This document shows, piece after piece, positions 22,468 to 33,474 of a DNA stretch of 64,000 nucleotides. The stretch comes from Neostapfia colusana (Eukaryota; Streptophyta; Magnoliopsida; Poales; Poaceae), in assembly GCA_030760725.1 (NCBI GenBank), contig JASWHV010000010.1, positions 37,701,760-37,765,759 of the forward strand, read 5' to 3'. A program made the position numbers and the translations under genes. The notes under the pieces were generated by a model. It did no database searches, was not told the DNA's origin, and saw only the letters and a list, made by a program, of their open reading frames with translations. How positions within the stretch are numbered: position 1 is the stretch's first letter; each line of letters begins with the position of its first letter.

Positions 22468-24997
22468 CGGAATGTTCAATGGTTGCAGCTGTCCGGCTTT
22501 ACGCATATGGTCGGCTTTCACATGCCGACACGTATCACATTCGGATACATACTTTGCGATTTCTCTTTTCATCCGTGTCCACCAAAACCTGGTTTTCAGA
22601 TCCTGGTACATCTTGTTGCTTCCTGGATGAATACAATACTTGGACAAATGGGCTTCGTCCAAGATTTTCTTCCGAAGATTCATGTCACGGTGTACCACTA
22701 TAGGGTCTTTATACCATAGAGTGTTGTGTCCATCCCTTCGGAAGCATTTCATTTCGCCATTCTTCATCCTTCTCCGATTGTGGGACATTCACACGTCTTT
22801 CTTCTGAGCTTCCAAAATCTCCTCTCGTATGGTAGGAACGAGAGCAAGATTATATAATGCCCCATATGGAACCAAGTACAAACTTGGCTCCTCCTCTTCA
22901 AGTGGGGTGATGGACAGATGGTTGATGTCAGATTTGCGGCTTAAGGCATCAGCAACCACATTTGCCTTACCTGGATGGTAGTGAATCTCGATCTCACAGT
23001 CTTTGATCAGCTCTAGCCATCTCCGTTGCAGCATATTCAACTCCTTTTGAGTAAATATATATTTCAGATTCTTGTGGTCAGTGTAGAGGTGCACTATGTT
23101 CCCAAGTAAATAGTGCCTCCACATTTTCAATGCCAACACCACAGCAGCGTGCTCAAGATCATGAGTCGGATAGTTCTGCTCGTGGTTACGAAGTTGACGT
23201 GAGCCATAGGCGACCACTCTTCCTCCTTGCAGCAATACACAGCCAAGCCCAATACCGGACACATCACAATATACATCGAAGGGCTTGGTCGTATCCGGTT
23301 GAGCTAACACCGGGGCTGTTGTAAGATGCTTCACCAATGCTTGGAAAGCTCCATCAAATGCTGAGCTACAAACATACTTGATCTCCTTCTTCAACAATTC
23401 ATTTATCGGCTTAGCAACCTTGGAGAAGATTGGGATGGATCTCTGATAATATCCTGCTAAACCGAGGAAACTCCTGACTTCATGGGCAGATGTGGGGGAC
23501 TTCCATTTCAGTACTTGTTCGATTTTGCTTGGATCAACTACAATGCCTTCCACAGAAATAATATGACCAAGAAAGGAACTTGGCTGATCCAAAACTCGCA
23601 CTTGCTGAACTTGGCATAAAGCTTATGGTCTTGCAATCGTTGGAGCACGATATGCAAGTGTTCGGCGTGTTCTTCTTCAGAATTGGAACAAACCAAGATG
23701 TCGTCAATTAACACCACACAAACTTGTCCAACTCCGGCATGAATACTGAGTTCAAGAGGTACATGAAATGTGCTGGGCGTTGGTGAGACCAAAGGACATG
23801 ACGAGGTATTCATACAGCCCATATCTTGTCCAGAATGCCGTCTTCAGAATGTCCTCCGCTTGGATCTTAATTTGGTGATATCCGGAGCAAATATCCATCT
23901 TTGAAAATACAGTCGCACCCACAAGTTGATCAAAGAGAATATCGATGCAGGGCAGTGGATATTTATTCTTGATGGTGACGGCGTTGAGAGGTCGGTAATC
24001 CACACACAACCTCAAGGTGTCATCCTTCTTTTTAACAAAGAGCGCCGAGCATCCCCATGGTGAGTAACTCGGTCGAATGAAACCCTTATTCATCAGATCA
24101 TTGAGCTGCTCCTTCAATTCAGCTAGCTAATTCAGAGCAATCTTGTATGGTCTCCATGATATCGGTGTCGTCCTGGGTATAAGTTTGATCTTGAACTCGA
24201 CATCCCTTTCGGTGGCATGCCCGGGAGATCATCCGGAAATACGTCCAGATATTCACGGACCACACGAGTATCATCAAGTTTTGTGGCTTCCGTGTTATAT
24301 GTGGCTGGAGCTTCTTGAACCGAACGGTCAAGAATGAGAACATGTGGTTCATGAAGTGGAGAGTTTAAACAAACCACACGTGGAATGAAGTCAAGCACAG
24401 CACCATGGCGATGTAGCCTTGACATTCCTAAAATGACATCAAGTTTTTGACCCTCTAACATGATTAGAGAAGTCGGGTATAGATTCCCACCCAATTGTAA
24501 TGGTGCTCTATAGACCATCCTATCAGCTGTTATTTTCCCACCCGGAGAGCAAATCAAATATGAACTATTTGTGGGAATGATAGGCAATTGATATATTTAA
24601 TAACATAAGATTGACTTATGAAATTATGGGTGGCACCGGAGTCAAAAAAGTATGACTATGGGATGATCTAAATAAGAAAATGTACCAGCGAGGACGGGTT
24701 CGCCTTCCGGCACGTCTTCCATAGCTAAGTGGTGGACGTTGCCGGGTTTTTGTGCTGGTTTCTTAGGCTGGTTGTGGGGCTCATTAGCACCCTGATACGG
24801 CGCTGCACCCCTGCCCTGTCGCTGCTCGCGGCAGTCCTTTGCAATATGCCCGACAAGGCCACACGTGAAGCACGTGTAAGGTGTAGGGGTCCCTCCGAAT
24901 TGAGGACGGAATCCCAGTGCACATGGTTCAAACAGAGGTGCACGCGGGACCATCCTTTGCTGCTGCTGTTGCTGTGGTGGATACGATGGTCGGAAGC
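22468..24997 (-). pseudogene. pol: Element B gag C-terminus, protease, RT, RNase H, integrase zinc finger
   Basis: Reading down the minus strand: Gln-rich gag tail, zinc knuckle CFTCGLVGHIAKDC (near 24870), then the protease. One extra T in a T-run near 24645 shifts the frame just at the DSGA active site. Next come ICSPGGKI (24540) and RT with LCVDYRPLNAVTIKNKYPLP (near 24000), GYHQIK and LIDDILV (near 23710; LIDD instead of the usual FIDD). RNase H follows with YCDVSGIGLG, YTDHKNLK and ADALSRKS (23290-22930). The integrase HHCC domain shows HLSKYCIHPGSNK and CDTCRHVKADH (22640-22500), and the reading stops at the E boundary. At least five frame breaks or stops are visible, including a stop near 22789. 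Confidence 0.88.
24993..24997. other. Target-site duplication of element C (left), GAAGC
   Basis: GAAGC immediately precedes the 5' LTR TG at 24998 and recurs immediately after the 3' LTR at 36866-36870. Confidence 0.9.
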
Positions 24998-25391
24998 TGT
25001 AACACACCAAAATCTTGTTCAGAGGGTAATTTCAAAATTTTTGGACGTGTTGCATGTGTTGCGAAAATTCAAATTCAAACTCGAATTCAAATTAAACTCA
25101 AAACAGAAAAGAAATAGAAAAAGAAAAAGGAAAACAGAAAAAAACCGGCCAGTGGGCCGAAACCAACCAGCCGGCCCACCGATCCCGCGCCAGCCCGCAG
25201 CTGCGCGCGCCCCCTTCTTCCCACTGACATGCGGGGCCGCCAGTCTTTTTCTTCCTCGCGCTAGCGCCGCGCTCGGCCGGACTCTCTCTCACCCCGAATC
25301 AAAACCGACCCGGATTCCTGCGTATCCCAGCCAAATTTTGTTCGTGGGCAACGCAAACTCGATCACAACCGAACGCCGCCCTTCCCCTGTC

Positions 25392-25399
25392 TATAAAAA
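25392..25399 (+). promoter_or_regulatory. Candidate TATA box of element C 5' LTR
   Basis: TATAAAAA in a GC-rich setting about 390 bp into the LTR. In the 3' LTR the same site reads TGTAAAAA (33871-33878). Confidence 0.5.
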
Positions 25400-28076
25400 C
25401 CCATCATCGTCCCGTTTTCCCCACGATCTGCCGATTTTCTCTCTGGTGAGAACCCGAGACCCTCCGGCGAATTATGCCCGATCTACGCTCGGGAATTCTG
25501 ATCTAACTCGCTGGTCTTGATCCACCGCCTCCGGGGAACCACGCAGGTGCAGAAAACGCGGTGGTTTGCGGTTCAAACACAGCGCCGACGAGCCTCGCCG
25601 TGAATTCACCTCGGACCTTGTCGCCGACCGCCTTCCAGGACCTCCGAGCTCAAGAAAACCCCCGAGGTGAGATCCCAGACCTCCCCTCCACCGATCTATG
25701 CCATAAAATCACAGTTCTAGGAAGAATTTACGAAGATCCGAAACTTTCCGGTGAGATCGCCGCCTCCCGCCGCCGTGCGGCGCCGGGCAGCGCCGTCCGC
25801 GCTCGATCATAGCGACGTGGCCGCTTGTGCGCCGTTTATTTTAAATCGCACGGTAGAGTTTAAATCCCCGCGGTTCGACATTATAAGCTCAGCCGTCTGT
25901 TTTAAATCGGACGGTCCACGTCAGCCCCGCGTTATAAAGGCTGGAATTCTTACGCGCTACCCCCTGGGGTTCTCTGAAAATAAGAGCTAGCCCCGAAAAC
26001 TTCTGATCTAGCCCCTGGAACTTCAGAAAATCATGTAAATTCATTTAAAAATCAGTTTTAGCCCCTGGACTTAATAAAAATTAGGAAAAACCCCTCTGTT
26101 ATGTGTAGCTAGACCCCTGAAAATTCTTAAAATAATATTATAGACCCTGTAGTGGGGTGAGTTTACCGTTTTAACCCTATTTGATGTTAAAATTAGGAAA
26201 TGGAATATGTGGTTAGTATTTCAAATTTAAAAGGTGGGACAAACATATTGTCAAATTCAAATTAAAAATTTCCCAGTACTTAGAAAACCTTGGAGTGAGA
26301 TAAAAATAGATTTTTGGCTGAAATGAATCTGTTTAATTGATTATTCACATTTATTAGTTAGAGGGATACATTTTAAGTAGAGAATAATTCTGAAAATGAG
26401 AAAAATAAATGTAAAATAGTTTACATAAGAGGAAAAGATCAAAAAATATATTATTAACTATTTTGGATCAGAACCTATTCTTTTTAGATGATGTGTCTTA
26501 CTGTTTTCATAATAAAGTGCACATTTAGGCATAGGAAGTAAATTTGAAAATATAACAAGCTAGGTATAAATAATTAGAAAATGATAAATGAAGATTCCAA
26601 AATCCAATGAATTCAGTTTAGGGTTGGTAGAAGTTCTGAAGACACATATGGAGTAGGAAAATACATTTCAGGCATACTTGGTAGCTAAAAGGTGTAGTAA
26701 TTGAATATAAGGAATTTATTTGAAATTGGAAACTCATATATATAGTATGCAAGTATAAATGTGAATACAAAAGTAGGAATCATATACACATGATTAAAAG
26801 TGCATGTAAGCCAAAGATCAACACACATAGAGTAACCACAACACATAGAATTGTGAATGGCTTTTATACATGTGAATGTGTGATTTGTACGAAGTGGAAG
26901 TGTGAACTATGTCTTATGGATTGTTGTTTTTCTTTTTGCTATGTGTGATGATATGATGTAGAACCTGCTCCAGAGCAAGTTCTTCCTTTCCAAGATCAGG
27001 ACTACCCATTCCAAGAGCAGCAGGAAGGAGGCAAGTGTCCTTGACCACTTTGATCCTATGCTAGGATGTGTAGATAGAATTTTTTGCATTGTCAATTGAA
27101 AATATGAAACCCATGCTAGGAAGTTTCCCTAGAATTGCATTACCCTGTTTCCTTGTAGCTTGGGTTGGGATTCATTTTATCATGTCATTTATTATTATGC
27201 ATATGCTTAGCCGTGCTTAGAATGGGATATTGTGGGATATGAGATCATCAGTTTATTTTACCATACTCTTGAATGAGATATTGTGAGTTATGTAGAGGTA
27301 GGGATCAAGGCAAGTTGGATGTTTTGGTTGTGTGCTGGGTGCACGAGACTCGGGTTTGTGTTTAGTACTTGCCTGGATCCTAAGGACCGGTTCATGGAGC
27401 ATGTAACCTGGCTTTACCGTGCCAACCACATGCTGAGATGGGGAAGCTTGGCCAATTAATTAGGTGTATCCCCGGCGTAGTATGGGTGTGTTGGATGGTG
27501 CGGGGAGTTGGTGTCAGCTGGACTACCTTATGAACCGCAAGGCTCAAGAGGGGGCCACTGCAGCAGGGTTGGAGCCTCTTGTATGCTTTTAGGGGTGAAA
27601 CTTCAGTGGGCCCACGCTCGTCGGGAATCCCTTTGTAAAGGCTTCGTAGTGATCTCCTGGCTACACACCTGGGAAGTGTGAATGTGGTTCGTAGCCACTG
27701 GCATAATGGAGGTTCTTTTAGTCCACCCGGCAACGGGGGATAAAATCACTACATGTGGGTACAGTGGTACAAACTCTGTAGAGTCAAAACTGTCATGACA
27801 GCCGTGCTCACGGTCAAGAGCGGCTTGGACTTATTCATGATTAGAGGATTGATGGTTTTGGAAGTTGTGGATGTTAAGCGGGGAGCTTAACATTGGAAAT
27901 GATGTTATGGTTATTTGATTATGATGATGGGATGGGAGATTGGGACCATTTCACCTGTGTAGTAATGTAGGTGCTTAATAAGCTAAGGTAATAGGTATTA
28001 ATGGCATAGTGCTTTAACCATGAGTTTAACCTCCCCTTGTTCTAGCCATGCATGACATAACTTTCCCACACTTGCT

Positions 28077-28093
28077 GAGTACCATCGGTACTC
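28077..28093 (+). repeat. LTR hairpin GAGTACC-ATC-GGTACTC
   Basis: A perfect 7-bp stem with 3-nt loop about 340 bp before the LTR end, flanked by CACTTGCT and AACCTTGCA. It is shared with the 3' LTR (36507-36523) and with solo LTR G. Confidence 0.85.
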
Positions 28094-28439
28094 AACCTTG
28101 CATATTTATTGGTTTATATTGCTGCTCAGGTCAAGATAATGAGGTGGTGTATAATGGCCAAGACTTTGGACCCGAAGAAGGTTTCTAGGTTCATGGAGAC
28201 CCCCGGGCAACGTCTGTGACGGAGCCCTCAAGAATAATATTCCGCTGCTAGTTTATTTACTTGTGATGAACTTATTATTGTCCATCGAGGCATTTGCTAT
28301 GTAAGACTTATTTACATTCGACACCTGGCTTGTAATAAATGATGCTTCACTATTTATCATCACATGTATGAGAAAATGATCCTGGCATACATGTGATATT
28401 CACTTGGTTGTTCTTCGGAAAAACCGGGTGTGACAGAAG

Positions 28440-28451
28440 TGGTATCAGAGC
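28440..28451 (+). other. Element C primer binding site (tRNA-Met)
   Basis: TGGTATCAGAGC, complementary to the 3' end of plant initiator tRNA-Met, 4 nt after the 5' LTR. Confidence 0.95.
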
Positions 28452-28653
28452 CAAGGTTGCCCGTAGGAACGTGGACCTAGGTAGAAATGGACGTATTTAA
28501 GGGCCCTATTTTCTTAAAAACTATTTTACAAGGTGTGTGTTGAAAAGTGTTATTTAATGGGGTCACTTTCTTCATCTTACCCCAACTTTCATTCAAAATA
28601 GGATTTTTGTTTAAAAGTTTATCTAACCTATGTTTAAATGCTTTCTGTTTTAG

Positions 28654-29424
28654 ATGGTTCGCATGATTCGCACCGCTCGCAAGTCCACAGGAGGGAGAGT
28701 TCCCGTAGTTGCCCTTGCCGAAAGAGAGGAGAGCCGTCCGGTGACGTACCTTTCCTACGGATTGGCAGTAGGAGGCTTGTTGCGCCATCTTCGACGTATG
28801 CTCGAAGCCGCCGGCAATACGGGCAAGCTAATCATACACTATAGCTCCACCAGAACCATCCTGGAGAAGCGGGAAGAATGGAGTTCAGAAATGAGTATTA
28901 TCCATGAAAATCAGCTGCTCAAGATCCACAGCTCTCCAGCTTGTCGAGCGACACAGGTCGATGCGGAAAAGGATGTCACCTGGGAGGCCATCACCTGCCA
29001 GAGTCACATCTATCGTCGACACCTGGACAGGACTGAGTACATGTATGTCCTCCAGCGCGAGAGTGGTACCGCGGAGTATAAGTACCCGCCACTGCAGCAA
29101 GTGACTTCCCATGAGCACATGGACTTGTGCTTGGAGGATGCTTCTATGCTCAGCACTCGACTGCAGGAGTGTCAGCAAGAACTTCAGTTTGTTCGGGACA
29201 CCCTGAAGGAAACGTAGGCGTTGCTGCGAGCCTGCTTGAGGGCGAGAGAAAGAGGAGATGGGAATGAACTGTGTGTCACCATGAATGATACATAGACTCC
29301 TGACTCCACAGATCGCCGAGCGATCAGGCGTCGTCGCACTTCTCCACCAGCAGCCTCCCCACCCAAAGCAGAGTCAGAAGGCAGCCGCAATGATGAGGAA
29401 GACCCCGAGGAGCTAGCTCAGTGA
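28654..29424 (+). pseudogene. Element C ORF0, extra ORF upstream of gag (two in-frame stops)
   Basis: The frame opens at an ATG directly after TTTCTGTTTTAG and runs 187 codons to a TAG at 29215. The same frame continues through a second TAG (29293-29295) to TGA at 29422-29424, about 256 codons in all. The continuation has the same basic-then-acidic composition, so the two TAGs look like later damage. Visible features: a basic N-terminus, a central region TWEAITCQSHIYRRHLDRTE, a Leu/Gln-rich likely coiled coil (STRLQECQQELQFVRDTL), a basic patch RRAIRRRRTS and an acidic tail NDEEDPEELAQ. D's ORF0 has the same order of parts. I do not know its function. Extra ORFs upstream of gag are described in some grass gypsy elements (RIRE3/RIRE8). 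Confidence 0.7.
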
Positions 29425-29738
29425 ATACGAGTAGTGTAGAGTCCTTCCCTTAGTTTAGCAGGATGTCGAGTAGTCGAGTCGTTATATTAGTTAATGGTGT
29501 GTTAATGATTGGTTTGTGACGTGAGTTGTGGAAGCCATGAGCAATTGTCCACAGCCTCGTCTTCAGATTGTCTTGCTTTGGTGTGTGAAACCACATGAAA
29601 TAATATTGCATTTATTTTTGTGTGAGATATAAACCCTCAGAAAAATGTAACAAAGCCTCAACACTTCAAAGTACAAACAAGTGAAAGTAGTAAGATAATA
29701 CGTAATACTTTAAATTAACATTCGGTTGATCATGCTAG
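29425..29738 (+). other. ORF0-gag spacer of element C
   Basis: AT-rich 314 bp with no ORF, ending in CATGCTAG directly against the gag ATG; a possible intron 3' end. Confidence 0.5.
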
Positions 29739-30655
29739 ATGGCCGGAAGAGGAAAAGGTCATGCTGCCAACCCCGCCAACAACAACAATGAGGCCTGCAA
29801 CCCTCATCTTTCTGGAGGCCAAGACAGGGGTGGACGCCGTGAAGGAGTGGATCCCCTCCACCAAATGCTGGAGAATCAAAATCAGCTCATCCAGAACTTG
29901 ACTCAAGTGGTGGCCAACTTGCATCAAGTTCCACCTCCCCAAGCTGCACCACGCCAACCAAGGTTGAGTGAGTTTCTAGGAACTCAACCTCCGAAGTTTG
30001 CAAGTGCTGCTGAACCTCTGGAGGCAGATGATTGGCTAAAGACCCTTGAAAGCAAGATGAGGATCATACAGTGTCAAGGGTATGAGAGGGTGCTGTTTGC
30101 CTCTCATCAATTGCATGGACCTGCTGCTGATTGGTGGACCGCTTACGTGGCCGCCCATCATGACCCTGAGAATAACACTTGGGAAGAGTTCAAACGTAGC
30201 TTCCGCAACCATTACATCCCAAGGGGTGAACTCAAAAACAAGAGGAAGGAGTTTTTGGGGTTGCAGCAAGGTAACATGACTGTGAGGGAATACCTCACTA
30301 AGTTTACTCAACTCTCCCGTTATGCCCCACGGGACATAGAGACTGATGAGCAGAAACAAGATTGTTTCATGGAAGGACTTACCGCAGAAATGCAGTGGGC
30401 AATGTCCTCCAATGAGTATGAAAGTTTCCAAAAGATGGTGGACAGAGCGTTTGTGGTAGAAAGGAAGCTGAAGGCCTTGGAAAATGAGAAAAAGAGGAAG
30501 GCCGGGTGGTCACATCAAGCCTCAGGGAGCAACACTCGTCCACGTCTAATGCAGCAACCCGCAGGGCAGACGAACCGTGCTGCGGTACCCTACTCAGCAC
30601 CAAGAGGGTACAACCCGAACTACAGGCCTCCGGCAGCACCAATACAGCCCCGATA
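29739..30655 (+). pseudogene. gag: Element C gag, C-terminally deleted
   Basis: Gag forms the virus-like particle. The reading starts MAGRGKGHAAN at an ATG preceded by CTAG. It contains an Asn/Gln-rich start, LSEFLGTQPPKF, ADDWLKTLESKM and the retrotransposon gag core (GPAADWWTAYVA, WEEFKRSFRNHYIP, FLGLQQGNMTVREYLTKF, about residues 90-215). A basic region follows (KRKAGWSHQ). About residue 305, after RPPAAP, a deletion joins it to the start of RT in another frame, removing the CCHC zinc knuckle and the whole protease. The shifted frame ends at a stop at 30711-30713. Confidence 0.88.
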
Positions 30656-33429
30656 TACAAGAGACCTTATCCGATGGACTCCAAGCAGCTGGAAGAACTC
30701 AAGGATCATTTGAGAGAATTGATGGAGAAGGGGTATATTCATCCTAGTTCCTCACCATGTGGAGCTCCAGTGATATTTGTGCCCAAAAAGGACGAAACCC
30801 AAAGGTTATGCATGGACTACCGTGCCTTGAATGTGGTAACCATCAAGAACAAGTACCCATTACCCCGCATTGAAGACTTGTTTGATCAGTTGAGGGGAGC
30901 TTGTGTGTTCTCGAAAAATGATCTCAGGTTGGTATACCACCAACTCAAGATAAGGCAATCTGATATTCCCAAGACAGCTTTCGTATCTCGGTACGGACTG
31001 TATGAATACACTGTCATGCCTTTTGGGCTAACTAATGCCCCGACATATTTCATGTATCTCATGAACAAGGTATTCATGGAATATTTGGACAAATTTGTGG
31101 TGGTTTTCATAGATGACATTCTCGTCTTCTCCAAGGATGAAGAAGAACATGAGAAACATCTAAGGTTGGTGTTGCAGAGGCTGAGAGAACACCAACTATA
31201 TGCCAAGTTGAGCAAGTGTGAGTTTTGGCTGAAGAGAGTTCCCTTCTTAGGACATAATCTCGGAGGGAGGAATCTCCGTAGATCCTTCCAAAATCGAGAA
31301 TATACAGAAGTGGAAGACCCCTGAAAATGTCGGGGAAGTTCAAAGCTTTTTGGGATTGGCTGGATACTATCGACGGTTTATTGAGGGATTCTTTAAGATC
31401 TCGAGACCCCTTACCAAACTGTTGGAGAAGGGAATCACATTCACATGGACGCCACAGTGCGAGACGAGTTTTCAGGACTTAAAGAAAAGATTGACAACAG
31501 CCCCAGTGCTAGTTATGCCAGATATGCAGAAGAACTTTACGGTGTACTGCGATGCCTCTGGAAACGGGTTGGGATGTGTTCTCATGCAAGAAGGGCATGT
31601 CGTGGCTTATGCATCCCGGCAGCTTCGGAAGCACGAGAAGAACTATCCTACACATGACCTAGAACTAGCCGCAGTGGTACACGCGTTGAAAATTTGGCGG
31701 CATTACTTGATGGGGAAGAGGACAGAAGTATATACGGATCATAAGAGTTTAAAGTACATTTTCACACAGCCAGATCTCAACCTCAGACAAAGGAGATGGT
31801 TAGAGCTAATCAATGACTTTGATGTGGGCATCAACTATCATCCTGGGAAAGCAAACGTCGTGGCCGATGCTCTAAGTTGGAAAGTGCAGGTCAATAAGTT
31901 GAGCTTGAAAGACATGCCTGCAGAATTGAAGGACGAGGTTATAAGGCTCAATCTATGCCTGGTAATAGTGGTGAAGCCATCGCCATGGAAGTGGACTCCA
32001 CACTAGAGCAAGACATACGCGATGGTCAAAAGGATGACGAGAAGATACAAGAAATCAGGCAACTCATCAAGGAAAATAAAGCCCCTGGTTTCAGAGAGGA
32101 TGAACAGGGAACGGTGTGGCACGGGAAAAGAATCTGTGTGCCAGAAGTAAAGAATATCCGTGAATTGATTTTGAAGGAGGCTCACGATTCTGACTATTCA
32201 ATTATCTTGGGAGTACGAACATGTACCAGGACCTCAAGAGCAGGTATTGGTGGTATGGCATGAAGCGAGATGTCGCGGAAGATGTTGCCCTATGTGACAC
32301 ATGTCAGTTGGTGAAAGCAGAACATCAACGACCCGCGGGATTATTGCAACCACTCAAAGTGCCTGAATGGAAATGGGAAGAAATCGGTATGGATTTCATA
32401 GTGGGATTGCCTAGGACCCAATCAGGATATGATTCAATATGGGTCATCATCGACAGGCTAACCAAGGTAGCTCACTTCATCCCCGTGAAGGAAAGCTACA
32501 GTGGATCCAAATTGGCGGAGTTGTACATGTCAAGGATCGTGTGTTACCATGGAGTGCCGAAGAAGATAGTGTCGGATCGAGGGACACAGTTCACCTCGAG
32601 GTTTTGGCAGAAGTTGCATGAAACCATGGGAACCCATCTGAACTTTAGTTCTGCCTATCATCCCCAAACTGATGGGCAGACGGAAAGAACCAATCAGATT
32701 CTTGAGGATATGCTGAGGGCGTGTGCACTCAAAAACAATCGGAGTTGGGACAAGAACTTACCGTACGCGGAATTCTCCTACAACAACAGCTATCAAGCTA
32801 GTATGAAGATGTCACCGTTTGAAGCTTTGTATGGGAGGAAATGCAGAACTCACCTATTTTGGAACCAAACAGGGGAAAGTAAAGTGTTTGGTCCCGAAGT
32901 ACTACAAGAAGACGAGGCAAAGGTGAGGGAAATTCGCAACAACTTGAGGATAGCGCAGACACGCCAAAAGAGCTATGCCGATGTTTGAAGAAGAGAGCTC
33001 GTTTTCAACGTGGGAGACTATGTCTATCTCAAGGTGTCCCCTATCCGAGGACTTCGTCGGTTCAAGGTGAAAGGGAAGTTGTGACCTCGATACATCGGAC
33101 CCTTTCAAGTTCTGGAGAGGAAAGGCGAAGTGGCGTATCAGCTAGAATTACCGGCTCGCTTATCGGATGTGCACGATGTATTCCATGTGTTACAGCTCAA
33201 GAAATGTCTGAGGACACCTGAAGAGATGTTACCCACGAATGAAGTGGACGTAGCTGAGGATTTGTCTTATGCCGAGCAACCATCCAAGATTTTGGAGACA
33301 ATGGAACGCCTCACCAGAAATAAAAGAATCCGGATGTGCAAGGTGCAGTGGAAGCATCACTCAGAAGAGGAAGCCACCTCGGAGCGAGAAGATGAGCTTA
33401 AGGCACAATTTCCGGAATTGTTTTCTTAG
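30640..33429 (+). pseudogene. pol: Element C pol (RT, RNase H, integrase, chromodomain; no protease)
   Basis: RT begins at the deletion junction (IYKRPYPMDSK) with MDYRALNVVTIKNKYPLP (30820) and VVFIDDILVFSK (31105). Frame breaks occur near 31260 (stop at 31322), near 31960 and near 32205. RNase H motifs are YCDASGNGLG (31545), LELAAVV (31660), YTDHKSLK (31735) and ADALSWK (31865). The integrase (open 32221-32985) has CDTCQLVKAEH, MDFIVGLP, VSDRGTQF and QTDGQTERTNQ, so both catalytic Asp and the Glu are present. A TGA at 32986 follows SYAD, and another at 33082 lies just before the GPF motif (33100). The chromodomain (33290-33405) includes MCKVQWKHHSEEEAT. TAG at 33427. Confidence 0.9.
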
Positions 33430-33436
33430 AACCACC

Positions 33437-33474
33437 AATCTCGAGGACGAGATTTCTTTTAAGGGGGGTAGAGC
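33437..33474 (+). other. Element C pre-PPT hairpin and polypurine tract
   Basis: AATCTCG-AGGA-CGAGATT (33437-33454, perfect 7-bp stem) begins 7 nt after the pol stop. TTCTTTT and the polypurine tract AAGGGGGGTAGAGC follow, up to the LTR start at 33475. Confidence 0.9.

Larger units (their letters stand above)
24998..28435 (+). repeat. Element C 5' LTR (3438 bp)
   Basis: TGTAACACACC at the start and GGGTGTGACA at the end, followed by GAAG and the primer site. It contains a TATA box (25392-25399) and the hairpin at 28077-28093. The 56 bp at 25428-25483 are absent from the 3' LTR. No gene is seen in it. Confidence 0.93.

Noticed and set aside
24729..25520. 263-codon + strand ORF
   Set aside because: It crosses the boundary from antisense B gag into the C LTR, so it is a chance fusion of two elements.
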